64,000 nt of DNA from Micromonospora sp. WMMD812 (GCF_027497215.1 NZ_CP114904.1:2378001-2442000), one strand, 5' to 3'; positions 1-9,216 are shown, numbered from the stretch's first letter. Notes: a model not told the origin generated them from the sequence alone. A program made the numbers and translations.

Positions 1-648
1 TACAGCTCGCCGGCACCGCTGGTCCCGGCTGCCCTGCGTCGCAATCGCGCGGTGTGGACCGCGTTCGGGTGGGGGGCCGCGGTCAACTACGCCCTGACGA
101 CCGTGATCTTCTCCATCCCGCTGCTGCTCAACACCACCGCAGTGGGGGCTGGAGCCACGCTGTTGCCAATGACCCTGCTGGTCGCCGTGAACCCGCTGCT
201 CACCGGGCGCATCGTCGCCGCGCGCGGGCCGCTGCGGCCGATCCGCATGGGCTTCATCGTCTTCCCGGTCGGGTTGTGCCTGGTCGCGGTTGCGATCGCC
301 GATCATCACCAGTCAGTCGTCCTCGCCCTCGGGCTGCTGCTCTGCGGTCTAGGGGTGTCGTGGACCCTTCCCGCGCTGGTCGGCTTCGCGGTCAGCCACG
401 CCGATCCCGAGGCCACCGGATCGGTCGGTGGCATCCTGAATGCCACCCGACAGGTCGGCGCCACCATCGCGGCCGCCGTCGCCAGCGCCCTCCTGACTCA
501 CAGCCATGACGACACCGTCGCGTTCGTGCCGTTCCTGATCGCCGGGTCAATCTGCGTGCTCAGTCTCACTACCGCCGCGACCCACCGGGTCGCCCGCGCG
601 AGGAAGCCAGCCGCGAGCGGGGCGAGCGCGACGGACCACCCGGCATGA
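1..648 (+). CDS. MFS drug exporter, C-terminal part (cut by window edge)
   Basis: The reading frame is open from base 1, so the start lies outside the window. About 215 residues are visible, with at least five hydrophobic membrane segments separated by short basic loops. The pattern, including a motif around GGILNATRQVGATIAAAV near residue 145, matches the last half of a 14-helix DHA2 (EmrB/QacA) major facilitator, a proton-driven exporter of drugs or small molecules in the cytoplasmic membrane. The substrate cannot be told. The tail is Ala/Arg-rich, and the stop overlaps the ATG of the following dead transposase by 4 bases (ATGA). That may mean the IS inserted at the very 3' end of this gene. 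Confidence 0.8.
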   Translation, partial: YSSPAPLVPAALRRNRAVWTAFGWGAAVNYALTTVIFSIPLLLNTTAVGAGATLLPMTLLVAVNPLLTGRIVAARGPLRPIRMGFIVFPVGLCLVAVAIADHHQSVVLALGLLLCGLGVSWTLPALVGFAVSHADPEATGSVGGILNATRQVGATIAAAVASALLTHSHDDTVAFVPFLIAGSICVLSLTTAATHRVARARKPAASGASATDHPA

Positions 649-1651
649 CTCACGCCAACGCCCCTCTGTCGATAGAGGGCCGTCGCCGGCTCGTCGAGCG
701 CTGCCGAACCAGGCCGATCGCGCACGACGCAGCGGAGATGGGGATCTCGCGGGCCTGCGCCTCGAAGTGGGTCAACCGCTACCGACGTCACGGCGACCTC
801 GGCCTGATCGATCGCCCCTCAACGCCGATCCATCAACCGACCGCCACCCCCAACGAGGTGATCACGCGGCTCGAACAGATGCGGCGCGCTCACAAGTGGT
901 CGGTCGCCCGCATCACCCACGAACTCGCAGCCGACGGTGTCGTGATCTCGCGACGAACGGTCACTCGTCACCTGGCGGCACTCGACCTCAACCAGCGCCG
1001 CCTCATCGACCCCAACGGCGAGGTCAACCGCGAGCTCCGCAAAATCATCGCCCGGCGACCAGGACACATGGTGCATGTCGACGTGAAGAAGGTCGGCCGG
1101 ATCCCCGACGGTGGTGGCTGGCGCGCCCACGGTCGAGGAAGTGATCAAGCGAAGGCTGCTGAACGGATCAAGACGAAGACCAAGCGGCGTGGATACGTCT
1201 ACCTTCACTCAGCGATCGACGGCTACTCCCGGCTCGCCTACACCGAAGCGTTCCCCGATGAGAGGGCCGTCACCGCAATCGCGTTCATGCATCGTGCTCG
1301 GGTCTGGTTCGCCGCACACGGCATCACCAGGATCGAGCGCATCGTCACCGACAACGGCGCCTGCTACCACGCAGATGCCTTCGCCCGGGCACTCTTCGGA
1401 TCGCGCCATCAACGGATAACGCCGTACACGCCACGCCACGCCACAAGGGCAAAGTGGAGCGCTAGAACCGGATCATCTCCGAAGAGTTCCTCTACGCCCG
1501 GACCTGGACCTCAGAGGGCCAGCGCCGAGACGCCCTCAAGGTCTGGAACATCCACTACAACTACCACCGACCTCACGGCGCAGCCGACGGTCAGCCGCCA
1601 GCCTCGCGGCTACGCCAGGGCGTCACCAACGTCATGGCCTCGTACACCTAG
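645..1651 (+). pseudogene. IS481-family transposase, inactivated
   Basis: The first 260 codons encode an IS481-type transposase: an N-terminal helix-turn-helix (residues 5-60, MTHANAPLSIEGRRRL), a second HTH region, and a DDE integrase core with HVDVKK, IDGYSR and IVTDNGACYH. Near 1425-1444 the sequence ACGCC occurs three times in tandem where two copies would keep the frame, so the reading frame shifts by +2. In the restored frame an amber TAG lies at 1463-1465 where the family has Tyr (VER*NRIISEEF). That frame then continues with HYNYHRPHGA to a natural stop at 1649-1651. It therefore carries two independent disabling changes. No terminal inverted repeats could be identified. Its stop overlaps the stop of the convergent gene at 1648. 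Confidence 0.88.
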
Positions 1652-2094
1652 CCGGCGGCGCCCGGGCGCGCCTCGTGCCCCGCGCGGCCCTGGGTCCGTC
1701 GCCGCTCCTTCATCTCCGCCTCGTAGAGGTGGCGCCGACCACCGACCAACTGGTCGCGGGCGTGCCGGTCCAGCTCGCGGAAGAGCGCGTCGTAGCCGTC
1801 GTCGAAGTCCTCGACGATCTGGAAGGTCCACCGGCCGGCGATCACGTTGCGTCCCAGCAGCTCGGTGGAGATCCGTTCGGCGATCTCCGGGTGCCCGGCG
1901 GCGCGGAACATCTCCACCGCGTCGTCCAGCATCAGGTCGGCGTGCCCCACCAGCTGGTGCAGCGAGTAGAGGTGACCACGGACCCGCTCCACGCACTCCA
2001 GCGCCTCACTCAGCTTGCCGAGCGCCGCCACGGTCTCGTCGCTGACCCCGGCGGGCCGGCGGTGCCGCTCGTCGGGCCCGTCCTGACGCGTCAT
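1648..2094 (-). CDS. Conserved actinobacterial hypothetical protein
   Basis: This is a 148-residue, mostly helical, charged protein without signal peptide or membrane segment. The core LSEALECVERVRGHLYSLHQL and the acidic stretch IVEDFDDGYDALFREL resemble a family of actinobacterial hypotheticals of unknown role, as far as I recall. I chose the ATG at 2094 because GGGAGGCAGGG lies just upstream; an upstream in-frame ATG would add 32 unlikely residues. The C-terminal residues (GHEARPGAAG) lie right at the edge of the IS481 remnant, and the two stop codons overlap, so the original C-terminus may have been replaced by the insertion. Confidence 0.65.
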   Translation of the reverse strand: MTRQDGPDERHRRPAGVSDETVAALGKLSEALECVERVRGHLYSLHQLVGHADLMLDDAVEMFRAAGHPEIAERISTELLGRNVIAGRWTFQIVEDFDDGYDALFRELDRHARDQLVGGRRHLYEAEMKERRRTQGRAGHEARPGAAG

Positions 2095-2246
2095 CCCTGC
2101 CTCCCTATCTGCTGCCATGCCCGTCCGGGCGGTTCCACCGCCGGCCGCCTGGTCTCCTCGGGCCGCGGCGGCCGACCCGTGGTCGACCACACATCGCCCG
2201 AGCGGCCGAGGTCGACCGGGCCCGGGGTTGGCTAGCCTCGTTCCCC

Positions 2247-2597
2247 ATGCGTGTGCCGTTCAACCGGGTCGCCTCCCGTGCCGCCGTCGACTCGGCGCGG
2301 TCCACCCTCGCCGCCCTAACCGTCTCCGTCGGCGCCGACGGGCTCACGGCCGCGGCCGAGCGGCCCGGCCTGCTCGCGATGGTCGACCAGCACGCGGCCG
2401 CGGTGCGGGACAGCCTCGACGGAGACCGCCGGCCGCTGACCGTGGCCGCCCTGGCCGGCTACGCGGAGGGCGTCCGGGCGGCCGCGCTGGAGCACGACTG
2501 GCGGCCGCCGACCGGGCCGGCCGACTGGTCCGCGCCGGACTGGGTGCTCACCCGGCTGCTCGCGGTCTGCGCGCTGGCCCGTCCGCTCGCGCGCTGA
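2247..2597 (+). CDS. DUF6401-like small protein
   Basis: A 116-residue protein starting MRVPFNRVASRAAVDSAR. It carries GLTAAAERPGLLAMVDQHAAAVRDSL around residues 30-57, a signature I associate with the DUF6401 family, which is often found near actinobacterial natural-product genes. The assignment is from memory of the motif and should be taken as tentative. It is predicted cytoplasmic, with no cofactor-binding motif visible. It stands alone between a leftward hypothetical gene and a convergent channel gene, and no biosynthetic cluster is seen around it. Confidence 0.6.
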   Translation: MRVPFNRVASRAAVDSARSTLAALTVSVGADGLTAAAERPGLLAMVDQHAAAVRDSLDGDRRPLTVAALAGYAEGVRAAALEHDWRPPTGPADWSAPDWVLTRLLAVCALARPLAR

Positions 2598-2618
2598 CGC
2601 CCGCCGGGACGATCCGGT

Positions 2619-2668
2619 ACGACGCGGGGAGGGCGCCCGCGCCGCGCGCGGACCCCTCCCCCGGTCGT
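2619..2668. terminator. Hairpin between convergent genes
   Basis: An 8-bp stem GGGGAGGG (2626-2633) pairs with CCCTCCCC (2654-2661) and is extended outward by ACGAC/GTCGT (2619-2623 with 2664-2668) across a 2x2 internal loop. It sits between two genes that end facing each other, so it can serve both. No T-run follows, as is usual in high-GC actinomycetes. Confidence 0.5.
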
Positions 2669-2681
2669 CGTCCAGCCGTTC

Positions 2682-3545
2682 CTACGGGCGGAACTGCTGC
2701 GTTTCGTCCACGGTGCCGGACTGGTAGGTGCCGGTCCCGCCGGCCATCGTCGCCTGCCGCGCCTCCCGCGCCGCCTGGGTGCGCTCGGCGCCCGTCCGGT
2801 CGGCCATCTGCCGCTCGACGTCGCCGCGTCCGGCCGCGGCGGCCCGCCGGTGCTGCTGCACCGCCCGGGACTCCTCGGCCGCCCGGTCCAGCCAGCGGTC
2901 CCACCGGGCCTGCATCGGCCGGACCAGACCGCCGCCGACACCGACGACGAGGATGCCGGCCACCGTGGCCAGGAACGCGATCAGCACCGGCGTGGTCACC
3001 GTGGTCGCGATGCCCACCTGGTTCAGCGCCGCGATGATGCCCAGGGCGATGATGAAGATCGCGGTCAGGTCGGCGAGGACCCGGCCGTACGAGAGCCCGC
3101 CCAGCGCGCCGCTGACCAGGTCACGGACGGCGTTCGCGATCGCGGCGGCCACGACCACGATGATGATCGCCACGAAGGCGCGCGGCAGCCAGGCCACCAC
3201 GCCGCGGATCAGGTCACTGATCGCGTTCGGTCCCCAGACCCCGAAGGCGAACTGCAGGGTGAACAGCAGCACCGCGTAGTACGCGAGCTTCGCCAGGATG
3301 TCGCTGGCGTCGTACTTGCTGCGTTCCAGGGCTCGCTTGATCCCGCCCCGCTCCACCGCCCGGTCGAAGCCCAGCCGTTCCAGCACCGTGTCCACGACCT
3401 TCAGGACGACCCGGGCGATGATCCACCCGACCACCAGGATCACGATGAAGGCCACGGCCTTCGGGACGAAGAGCAGCACCTCCCGCCACGCGTCGGAGAC
3501 GGCGTTGCCGATATCCACCTGTTGCACCGCGAGGGTTTTCCGCAT
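2682..3545 (-). CDS. TM-helix repeat mechanosensitive-channel-like protein
   Basis: A 287-residue membrane protein with about five hydrophobic segments. The repeated pattern of amphipathic Ala/Ile/Val-rich helices (FIVILVVGWIIARVVLK near residue 30; IVVVAAAIANAVRDLVSGAL near 130) matches the conserved TM-helix domain related to the pore part of small mechanosensitive channels. The MscS beta domain is missing; instead the last 80 residues are a soluble, Arg/Glu/Gln-rich tail. A role in osmotic-stress release or membrane organisation is inferred. The ATG at 3545 has AGGGAGGGA upstream. A GGGTAA sequence on the minus strand (3585-3590) with GTGT 13 bases further up weakly resembles a SigB-type promoter. 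Confidence 0.75.
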   Translation of the reverse strand: MRKTLAVQQVDIGNAVSDAWREVLLFVPKAVAFIVILVVGWIIARVVLKVVDTVLERLGFDRAVERGGIKRALERSKYDASDILAKLAYYAVLLFTLQFAFGVWGPNAISDLIRGVVAWLPRAFVAIIIVVVAAAIANAVRDLVSGALGGLSYGRVLADLTAIFIIALGIIAALNQVGIATTVTTPVLIAFLATVAGILVVGVGGGLVRPMQARWDRWLDRAAEESRAVQQHRRAAAAGRGDVERQMADRTGAERTQAAREARQATMAGGTGTYQSGTVDETQQFRP

Positions 3546-3844
3546 GTTGTCCCTCCCTGTCACGTGCGCTCTGCGTCGCTCGGCTTACCCGGTCACCGCA
3601 TTCACACGCCGCGCGGTTGGGGGCGATTTTTCCGACAAGTCACTCGATAAATGCCCTGACCCGCCCGAACGGGGCGGCCGGACGCCGCGTCGGCGACGGC
3701 CGGCGCGAGCTCGGCAAGCCCACGCGGAGTTCCCCGGCACCGCCGGCCGGCCGGTCGCCGGCCCGCCGTGCCGCCCCGGACGGAGGTGCGACGCACCGCA
3801 CATGATCGGAAACAGTCGACGCCTGCTCGGGCTAGGCTGCGGGC

Positions 3845-5974
3845 ATGCCAGGAACGGTCGGGCGAGTCCCCACGCCACCAGCTCCGGTGTCCGGAGCACC
3901 AGCCGGGGCCGGCGCCGCGAGCGTGGTCCTCGGCCACGACTGGACCGGCACCTCGCTCGGCCCACGGCAGGCGTGGGACCCGGCCGTACGCGCGGTCGTC
4001 GAACTCATCCTGGCCTCGCCGGTGCCCATGGCCCTCGCCCACGGCGACGACCTCGTCCTGCTCTACAACGACGGCTACGCCGAGCTCATCGGCGAGAAGC
4101 ACCCGGCCGCGGTCGGGCGGCCCGCCGCCGAGGTATTCCCCGAGCTGTGGCGGCTGCCCGGCGTGGGGGAGGCGGTCGAGCGGGTCTACCGCGACGGCGC
4201 GACCTTCCTGGAGAAGGACAGCACACTCCCGCTGGTGCGTGGCCGCAGCGGTGTCGCCGAGCAGGCGGTCTTCACGCTCGGCTACTCCCCCGTCCGGGAC
4301 AACGGGGGGCGGATCGTCGGCGTGCTCACGGTGGCGGCCGAGACCACCCACGTCACCCAGCAGCTGCAGAGCCTCAGTGAGGTGGCCGCCGCCCTCGCCG
4401 GCACCCTCACGCTGGACGACGTGGCGCGGGTCGCGCTGCGGTACGCGATCACCGCCTTCGACGCCGACCGGGTCGCCTTCGCGGTCGACGAGGGCGGCGG
4501 CGGGTGGCGGATGGTCCGCCGGATCCGGGGCGAGCTGATGGACGAGGCCGACGAGCGGCTGCCGCCGCTGTGGCGGCGTACCGCCGTGGACTGGCCGGAC
4601 CCTCTGCTCCGGGCCGCCGGGACGGGCGCGCCGCTGTTCCTCGGCGCCGGTCAGCCTCTGCGGGAGGCCGCCGCCGACCGGCACGACCAGAAGATCGTGT
4701 CGTTGGCCGCGGTGCCGCTGCGGGCGGCCGTCCTCCGCGGCGGGCTGTCGGTCGGTCACCAGGCCCCGCGCCTGTGGTCGGCCGCCGAGCGCGCACTGCT
4801 GGCCGCCTCGGCGGAGCTGATCGGCCAGGCGGCCGAACGGGCGCGCCGCTTCGAGACGCAGCACGGCACCGCCCAGCTGTTGCAACGCAGCATGCTGCCG
4901 GAGCACCTGCCGGACCTCCCCCGGCTGCGCATCGCCGCCCGCTACGACCCGGGCGTCGACGGCAACGCGGCCGGCGGTGACTTCTACGACGCCTTCCTGC
5001 TGCCGTCCGGCCGGCTCGGCGTCGTGCTCGGCGACGTGGCCGGGCACGACGTGCAGGCCGCCGCCCGGATGGGGCAGGTCCGGGCCGCGCTGCGCGCGCT
5101 GGCGCTGAGCGACCCACGTCCGGACCGGGTGCTCGCCGGGCTGGACCGGCTGGTCAGCAGCCTGGGCGCCGAGGCCGGCACGCACGAGCTGTTCGTGACC
5201 GTGGTGTTCGGCGTGGTCGACGCCGAGCGGCAGGAGCTCACCCTGGCGAGCGCGGGGCACCCCGCACCGCTGATCCGCCGCTGCGCCCCGGACGACCGGC
5301 CGTACGCCGAGTTCATCGAACTGCCGGTCGGCGCCCCGCTGGGCCTCGGCTCCCGGCCGACCACCGGCACCGTCCCGTTCGCGCCGGGGGACACGGTGCT
5401 GCTGTTCAGCGACGGCGTGGTCGAGCGGCGGCGGCAGAGCCTCAGCGCCGGCCTGGGAGCGCTCGCCGACGCCGTCGCCGACGCGGGCAGCGGTGACCCA
5501 CGGGCGCTGTGCGCGGTGGCCACCGCGGCGGTCTCCGGCACCACCGAGGACGACGTCGCCGTGCTCGCCGTCGAGCACGCGCTGAAGCCGAGCCGCTCGG
5601 CGAGCATGGAGGTGCCCGCGGAGCCGACCGCGCCGAGCCGGGTACGGCACTGGATGACCGCGCAGCTCGGCGAGTGGCAGGTGCCGGAGGCGGTGGTCGG
5701 CGCGGCCGTGCTCTGCACCAGCGAGTTGACCACCAACGCGCTGCTGCACGCCGGCACCGCCGCCCGGGTGGAGATCGACCTCAGCGCGGAACGGCTGCTC
5801 GTCTCGGTGGCCGACTCGGGCACCCGGGGCACGGTCACCCGGGCCCAGACCGACACGCTGAGCAGCCGGGGCCGGGGCCTGGGGCTGATCGAGGAGCTCA
5901 GCGACGCCTGGGGGACGGATCCGACCGTACGCGGCTCGACCGTCTGGTTCGAGATTCTCCTGCCCACCGACTGA
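3845..5974 (+). CDS. SpoIIE-type PP2C phosphatase with PAS, GAF and HATPase domains
   Basis: This 709-residue signalling protein reads in order: a PAS sensor (about 40-170, LLYNDGYAELIGEK), a GAF domain (about 180-335), a SpoIIE/PP2C phosphatase (about 345-570, GGDFYDAF, GDVAGHD, LFSDGVVER) and a C-terminal RsbW-like HATPase (about 585-705, SELTTNALLHAG and DSGTRG). Such proteins dephosphorylate anti-anti-sigma proteins (RsbU role) and may also phosphorylate them or bind sigma factors (RsbW role), which makes this a possible single-chain stress switch. No anti-anti-sigma gene is adjacent. The ATG at 3845 follows an ordinary spacer. Cytoplasmic, with no membrane segment. Confidence 0.9.
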   Translation: MPGTVGRVPTPPAPVSGAPAGAGAASVVLGHDWTGTSLGPRQAWDPAVRAVVELILASPVPMALAHGDDLVLLYNDGYAELIGEKHPAAVGRPAAEVFPELWRLPGVGEAVERVYRDGATFLEKDSTLPLVRGRSGVAEQAVFTLGYSPVRDNGGRIVGVLTVAAETTHVTQQLQSLSEVAAALAGTLTLDDVARVALRYAITAFDADRVAFAVDEGGGGWRMVRRIRGELMDEADERLPPLWRRTAVDWPDPLLRAAGTGAPLFLGAGQPLREAAADRHDQKIVSLAAVPLRAAVLRGGLSVGHQAPRLWSAAERALLAASAELIGQAAERARRFETQHGTAQLLQRSMLPEHLPDLPRLRIAARYDPGVDGNAAGGDFYDAFLLPSGRLGVVLGDVAGHDVQAAARMGQVRAALRALALSDPRPDRVLAGLDRLVSSLGAEAGTHELFVTVVFGVVDAERQELTLASAGHPAPLIRRCAPDDRPYAEFIELPVGAPLGLGSRPTTGTVPFAPGDTVLLFSDGVVERRRQSLSAGLGALADAVADAGSGDPRALCAVATAAVSGTTEDDVAVLAVEHALKPSRSASMEVPAEPTAPSRVRHWMTAQLGEWQVPEAVVGAAVLCTSELTTNALLHAGTAARVEIDLSAERLLVSVADSGTRGTVTRAQTDTLSSRGRGLGLIEELSDAWGTDPTVRGSTVWFEILLPTD

Positions 5975-6016
5975 GCTCGTGCGTCACCCGGCCCCGGTGC
6001 GGGTAGGAGGAGCGCC

Positions 6017-6694
6017 ATGGCTACCGACACGCCCGCCGGCGTCCTGTTCGACGTCGACGGCACCCTGGTCGACACCACCTATCTGCACACCGTGAGCTGG
6101 TGGGAGGCACTGCGCCAGACCGAGCGGCCGGTGCCGATGGCGAGCGTGCACCGCGCCATCGGGATGGGCTCCGACAAGCTGCTCGATCATCTGCTCGGCC
6201 CGGAGCGGGACCGGGACGCCGACGGGAAGCTGCGCGACGCGCACGACACCCTCTACGGCGAGTACTGGGAGCGGCTGACGCCGCTGCCCGGGGCCGCCGA
6301 CCTGCTGCGTGCCTGCGCCGAGCGGGGGCTGCGGGTGGTGCTCGCCACCTCGGCCGCCGAGCAGGAGGTCGCCGCGCTGCGTCGCGCGCTGGCGGCCGAC
6401 GACGTCATCGAGGCGGTCACCTCCTCGGCGGACGCGAAGCAGAGCAAGCCGGCGCCGGACATCCTGGTCGCCGCGCTGGACCAGTCCGGGCTTACCGCCG
6501 AGCGGGTCGTGTTCGTGGGCGACTCGGTCTGGGACGTCGCCGCCGCCGGGAGGCTCGGCATCCCCTGCGTCGGTCTGACCTGTGGCGGCACCAGCCGGGG
6601 CGAGTTGGCCGGGGCCGGCGCGGTGGCCGTCTACGACGACCCGGCCGCGCTGCTGGCGACGCTCGACGACTCGCCGGTGACCCGGCCGAGGTAA
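6017..6694 (+). CDS. HAD-superfamily phosphatase (phosphoglycolate phosphatase-like)
   Basis: A 225-residue haloacid-dehalogenase hydrolase. Motif I is DVDGTLVDT with the nucleophile Asp12 and general acid Asp14; motif II is the Thr/Ser in VVLATSA; motif III Lys is in KQSKPAPDI; motif IV is VGDSVWDV. The cap inserted after motif I is helical (C1 type), as in phosphoglycolate and beta-phosphoglucomutase-type enzymes. It probably dephosphorylates a small sugar or acid phosphate; the substrate is unknown. The ATG has GTAGGAGGAG upstream. It follows the phosphatase/kinase gene by 42 bases and may be cotranscribed. Confidence 0.85.
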   Translation: MATDTPAGVLFDVDGTLVDTTYLHTVSWWEALRQTERPVPMASVHRAIGMGSDKLLDHLLGPERDRDADGKLRDAHDTLYGEYWERLTPLPGAADLLRACAERGLRVVLATSAAEQEVAALRRALAADDVIEAVTSSADAKQSKPAPDILVAALDQSGLTAERVVFVGDSVWDVAAAGRLGIPCVGLTCGGTSRGELAGAGAVAVYDDPAALLATLDDSPVTRPR

Positions 6695-6828
6695 CGGCCG
6701 CCGGCACGGCCACCACGTACGCCGACAGTTCGGATTGCCCGCGCCGCGGACGCATGGCCGGGACGCTCCGGGGGCAAGATCTGTCACCACCTGCCCGCGC
6801 GTCGCGGGCGCGGTCGGAAGGTGGTGCG

Positions 6829-8121
6829 GTGGACCCGGTAGACGTCGCGTTCGCGCTGGTGGGCCTCGGAGCCCTGCTCGCCGGCATCCTCCCCCGGGTG
6901 CTGGAGCGACGCCCGCTCTCCATGCCGATCGCCTTCCTCGGCCTCGGCATGGTGGTGTTCCTGCTACCCACCGGCCTGCCGACCCCCGATCCGCTGGAGC
7001 ATCCCGAGCTGACCACCCACCTGACCGAGATCGGGGTGATCGTCGCCCTGATGGGCGCCGGGCTGAAGATCGATCGTCCGCTGAGCTGGGCCCGGTGGTC
7101 GTCCACCTGGCGGCTGCTGGCCATCGCGATGCCGCTCTGCATCGCCGCGGTGGCCCTGCTCGGCTGGTGGTGGGCCGGCCTGGTGCCGGCCGCCGCCCTG
7201 CTGCTCGGCAGCGCGCTCGCCCCGACCGACCCGGTGCTCGCCTCGGACGTGCAGGTCGGCGAGCCGACCGACGTGGAGGATTCGGAGGACGAGGTGCGCT
7301 TCGCGCTCACCTCGGAGGCCGGGCTGAACGACGGGCTCGCGTTTCCGTTCGTCTACGCGGCGGTCGCCATCGCCAGCACGAGCCTCGCCCCGCGCGACTG
7401 GCTGGCCCGGTGGTTCGCCGTGGACGTGCTGTGGAAGGTGGCGATCGGTGTCGGCGGCGGTCTGCTCATCGGCTGGCTCCTCGGCAAGCTCTTCTTCCAC
7501 GCCCCGAGCCAGCTGCGGCTGGCCCGGCACGCCGAGGGGTTCCTCGCGCTGGCCGCCACGTTCCTGGCGTACGGGTTGGTCGAGGTGGCCGGCGGGTACG
7601 GCTTCCTGGCGGTCTTCGTGGCCGCCCGGGCGATCCGGGCCGCCGAGCGGACCCACGAGTTCCACTCGGTGCTGCACGACTTCGCCGAGCAGGTCGAGCG
7701 GCTGCTCACCGTCCTGCTGCTGCTGCTCTTCGGCGGGGCCGTGGTGGGCGGGCTGCTCGGCCCACTGACCTGGCCGGCCGCGGCGGTCGGGCTGGCGCTG
7801 GTCTTCGTGGTCCGGCCGCTGGTCGGCTGGCTGTCGCTGCGCGGCGCGCCCGGCCGCCCGGCCGAGCACTGGGTGATCTCGCTGTTCGGCATCCGCGGCG
7901 TCGGTTCGTTCTACTACCTCGCGTACGCCACGGCCGAGGCCGACTTCCCGCAGGCGGACCTGCTCTGGGCCACCGTCGGGCTGGTGGTGGTCGTCTCGGT
8001 GGTGGTGCACGGCATCGCGGCGACCCCGGTGATGCAGCTGCTCGACCGGGCCGGCGAGCGCACCGCCGACCCGGCGCGGCGGCGGGCCGACGAACCCGTC
8101 GTCACCGCCGCGTCGGGCTGA
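6829..8121 (+). CDS. Cation:proton antiporter (CPA1/NhaP-like)
   Basis: A 430-residue protein with about 12 membrane helices. LLGSALAPTDPVLASDVQVG (about 125-145) holds the conserved TDP motif, followed by the acidic SEDEVRFALTSEAGLNDGLAFPF, which contains the family's GLNDG and Glu/Asp ion site. It exchanges Na+ or K+ for protons across the cytoplasmic membrane and so serves pH and salt balance. I chose the GTG at 6829 because GGAAGG precedes it and the hydrophobic helix begins at once (VDPVDVAFALVGLGALLAG); longer starts would add a basic, unlikely leader. The tail is short, without a nucleotide-binding domain. Confidence 0.88.
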   Translation: MDPVDVAFALVGLGALLAGILPRVLERRPLSMPIAFLGLGMVVFLLPTGLPTPDPLEHPELTTHLTEIGVIVALMGAGLKIDRPLSWARWSSTWRLLAIAMPLCIAAVALLGWWWAGLVPAAALLLGSALAPTDPVLASDVQVGEPTDVEDSEDEVRFALTSEAGLNDGLAFPFVYAAVAIASTSLAPRDWLARWFAVDVLWKVAIGVGGGLLIGWLLGKLFFHAPSQLRLARHAEGFLALAATFLAYGLVEVAGGYGFLAVFVAARAIRAAERTHEFHSVLHDFAEQVERLLTVLLLLLFGGAVVGGLLGPLTWPAAAVGLALVFVVRPLVGWLSLRGAPGRPAEHWVISLFGIRGVGSFYYLAYATAEADFPQADLLWATVGLVVVVSVVVHGIAATPVMQLLDRAGERTADPARRRADEPVVTAASG

Positions 8122-8132
8122 CCCCGGCCGCG

Positions 8133-9092
8133 TCAGGTCAGCCGCTCCACCAGCGCACGACCGAGGTCCCGCCCGGAACGCCAGGCGGTCTGCACCCGGG
8201 GCGCGCCGTACGCGTCGCCGGCCAGCCCGATGCCGTCCGCGTCCAGGTGGTACATGGCGTCGGCCGGGACGGTGACCGGCTTCGCGTACGTCCAGCGGTG
8301 CACGTGCACGTGCTCCGCCGGCTCGGGCAACGCCAGCAGGTCCCGGACCGCCTCCTCGATGGCCGGCCCGGCACCGGTCGGCTGGGCCAGGTGCCCGGCG
8401 GCGAACTCCGGCGTGGTGTGGGCGACCAGCACCGGTGCGCCGTCGCCGCGCCGGTCCCCGTCGTCGCAGACCGTGGCCAGTAGAGGGTGGTCGTTGACGA
8501 ACGCGCCCCGGAAGTCCGCCCAGCATCGGGACGGGAAGCGCAGCACCCCGGCCAGCGACGGCGACCAGCGCTGCGCCTGCGCGGCGAGGGTGGCGGCGGC
8601 CAGCGCGGGGTCGAGCAGCAACGCGGCCTGGGGGCCGGGCATGGCCAGCGCGACCGCGGCGCACGCGTCGCCGTCCACGGCGGGGCCCGGCTCGACCATG
8701 AGCACCAGCCGGTCGACGGCCACCGGCAGGTCGCGGGCCAGGTGTTCGACCAGTGAACGGAGCCCTCGTGGCGCCGCCCAGCGCATCGGGCCGGCCACCT
8801 CGCGCCGGCCGTCCCGCCCGTACGCCACGAAGGTGTCGGTCCACTCCCGGACCAGCCCGACCGCGCGCCAGCCCTCGACGACGGCCGCGAAGTCCGGGTC
8901 GCTGACGGTGAAGTAGGCGGCGCCGGTGTCGGCCGGTCGCCCGTCGAAGCGTTTGCTGGCCATCCGGCCGCCGGGCACGTGCGCCCGCTCGCGGATCCGC
9001 ACCGGCACCCCGGCGCGGGCCAGCTCGGCCGCGCACGCCACGCCGGTGATGCCGGCTCCGACCACCACCACGCCCGACCGGTCCGCGCTCAC
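8133..9092 (-). CDS. NAD(P)/FAD-dependent oxidoreductase (renalase-like)
   Basis: A 319-residue flavoprotein. VVVVGAGITGVACAAELARAG near the N-terminus is the dinucleotide-binding Rossmann motif, with the acidic/basic end of strand 2 at RIRERAHVPGGRMASKRF. It matches the family of predicted FAD amine oxidases related to renalase (COG3380). A late FAD motif is seen at LDADGIGLAGDAYG. The substrate is unknown. The GTG at 9092 places the Rossmann motif nine residues in; upstream in-frame starts overlap the control region of the divergent DUF3072 gene. It converges with the antiporter with only 11 bases between them. Confidence 0.85.
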   Translation of the reverse strand: MSADRSGVVVVGAGITGVACAAELARAGVPVRIRERAHVPGGRMASKRFDGRPADTGAAYFTVSDPDFAAVVEGWRAVGLVREWTDTFVAYGRDGRREVAGPMRWAAPRGLRSLVEHLARDLPVAVDRLVLMVEPGPAVDGDACAAVALAMPGPQAALLLDPALAAATLAAQAQRWSPSLAGVLRFPSRCWADFRGAFVNDHPLLATVCDDGDRRGDGAPVLVAHTTPEFAAGHLAQPTGAGPAIEEAVRDLLALPEPAEHVHVHRWTYAKPVTVPADAMYHLDADGIGLAGDAYGAPRVQTAWRSGRDLGRALVERLT

Positions 9093-9159
9093 GCCGCCGA
9101 TGGTAAGCGCCCGCACCCCCGCGACCGCGGTATGCCGCCGCGCGGCGTCCGGGCCGGTG

Positions 9160-9185
9160 GCATGAACCGGCGGCGATCGGGGTAT
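9160..9185 (+). promoter_or_regulatory. Candidate SigB-type promoter of DUF3072 gene
   Basis: GCAT (9160-9163), 16 bases, then GGGTAT (9180-9185) fits the streptomycete SigB consensus GNNT-N14-16-GGGTAY. The -10 lies 31 bases before the ATG at 9217. The match is by eye only. Confidence 0.45.
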
Positions 9186-9216
9186 TGGCACGCCTGTTCG
9201 AAGAAAGGTGGAGATC

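Noticed and set aside
645..1651. A functional IS481 element
   Set aside because: A +2 frameshift and an in-frame amber codon exclude an active transposase, and no terminal repeats could be defined.
3585..3607. A SigB-type promoter before the channel gene
   Set aside because: GGGTAA lacks the pyrimidine at the last consensus position and the -35 spacing is 13, so it is too weak to list as a feature.
3602..5749. A long leftward open frame opposite the SpoIIE phosphatase
   Set aside because: It is the mirror of a real gene in very GC-rich DNA. The product is low-complexity Arg/Gly/Ala/His-rich with no domain. Other long antisense frames (22229-25231, 50037-54059, 40695-43727) were dropped for the same reason.
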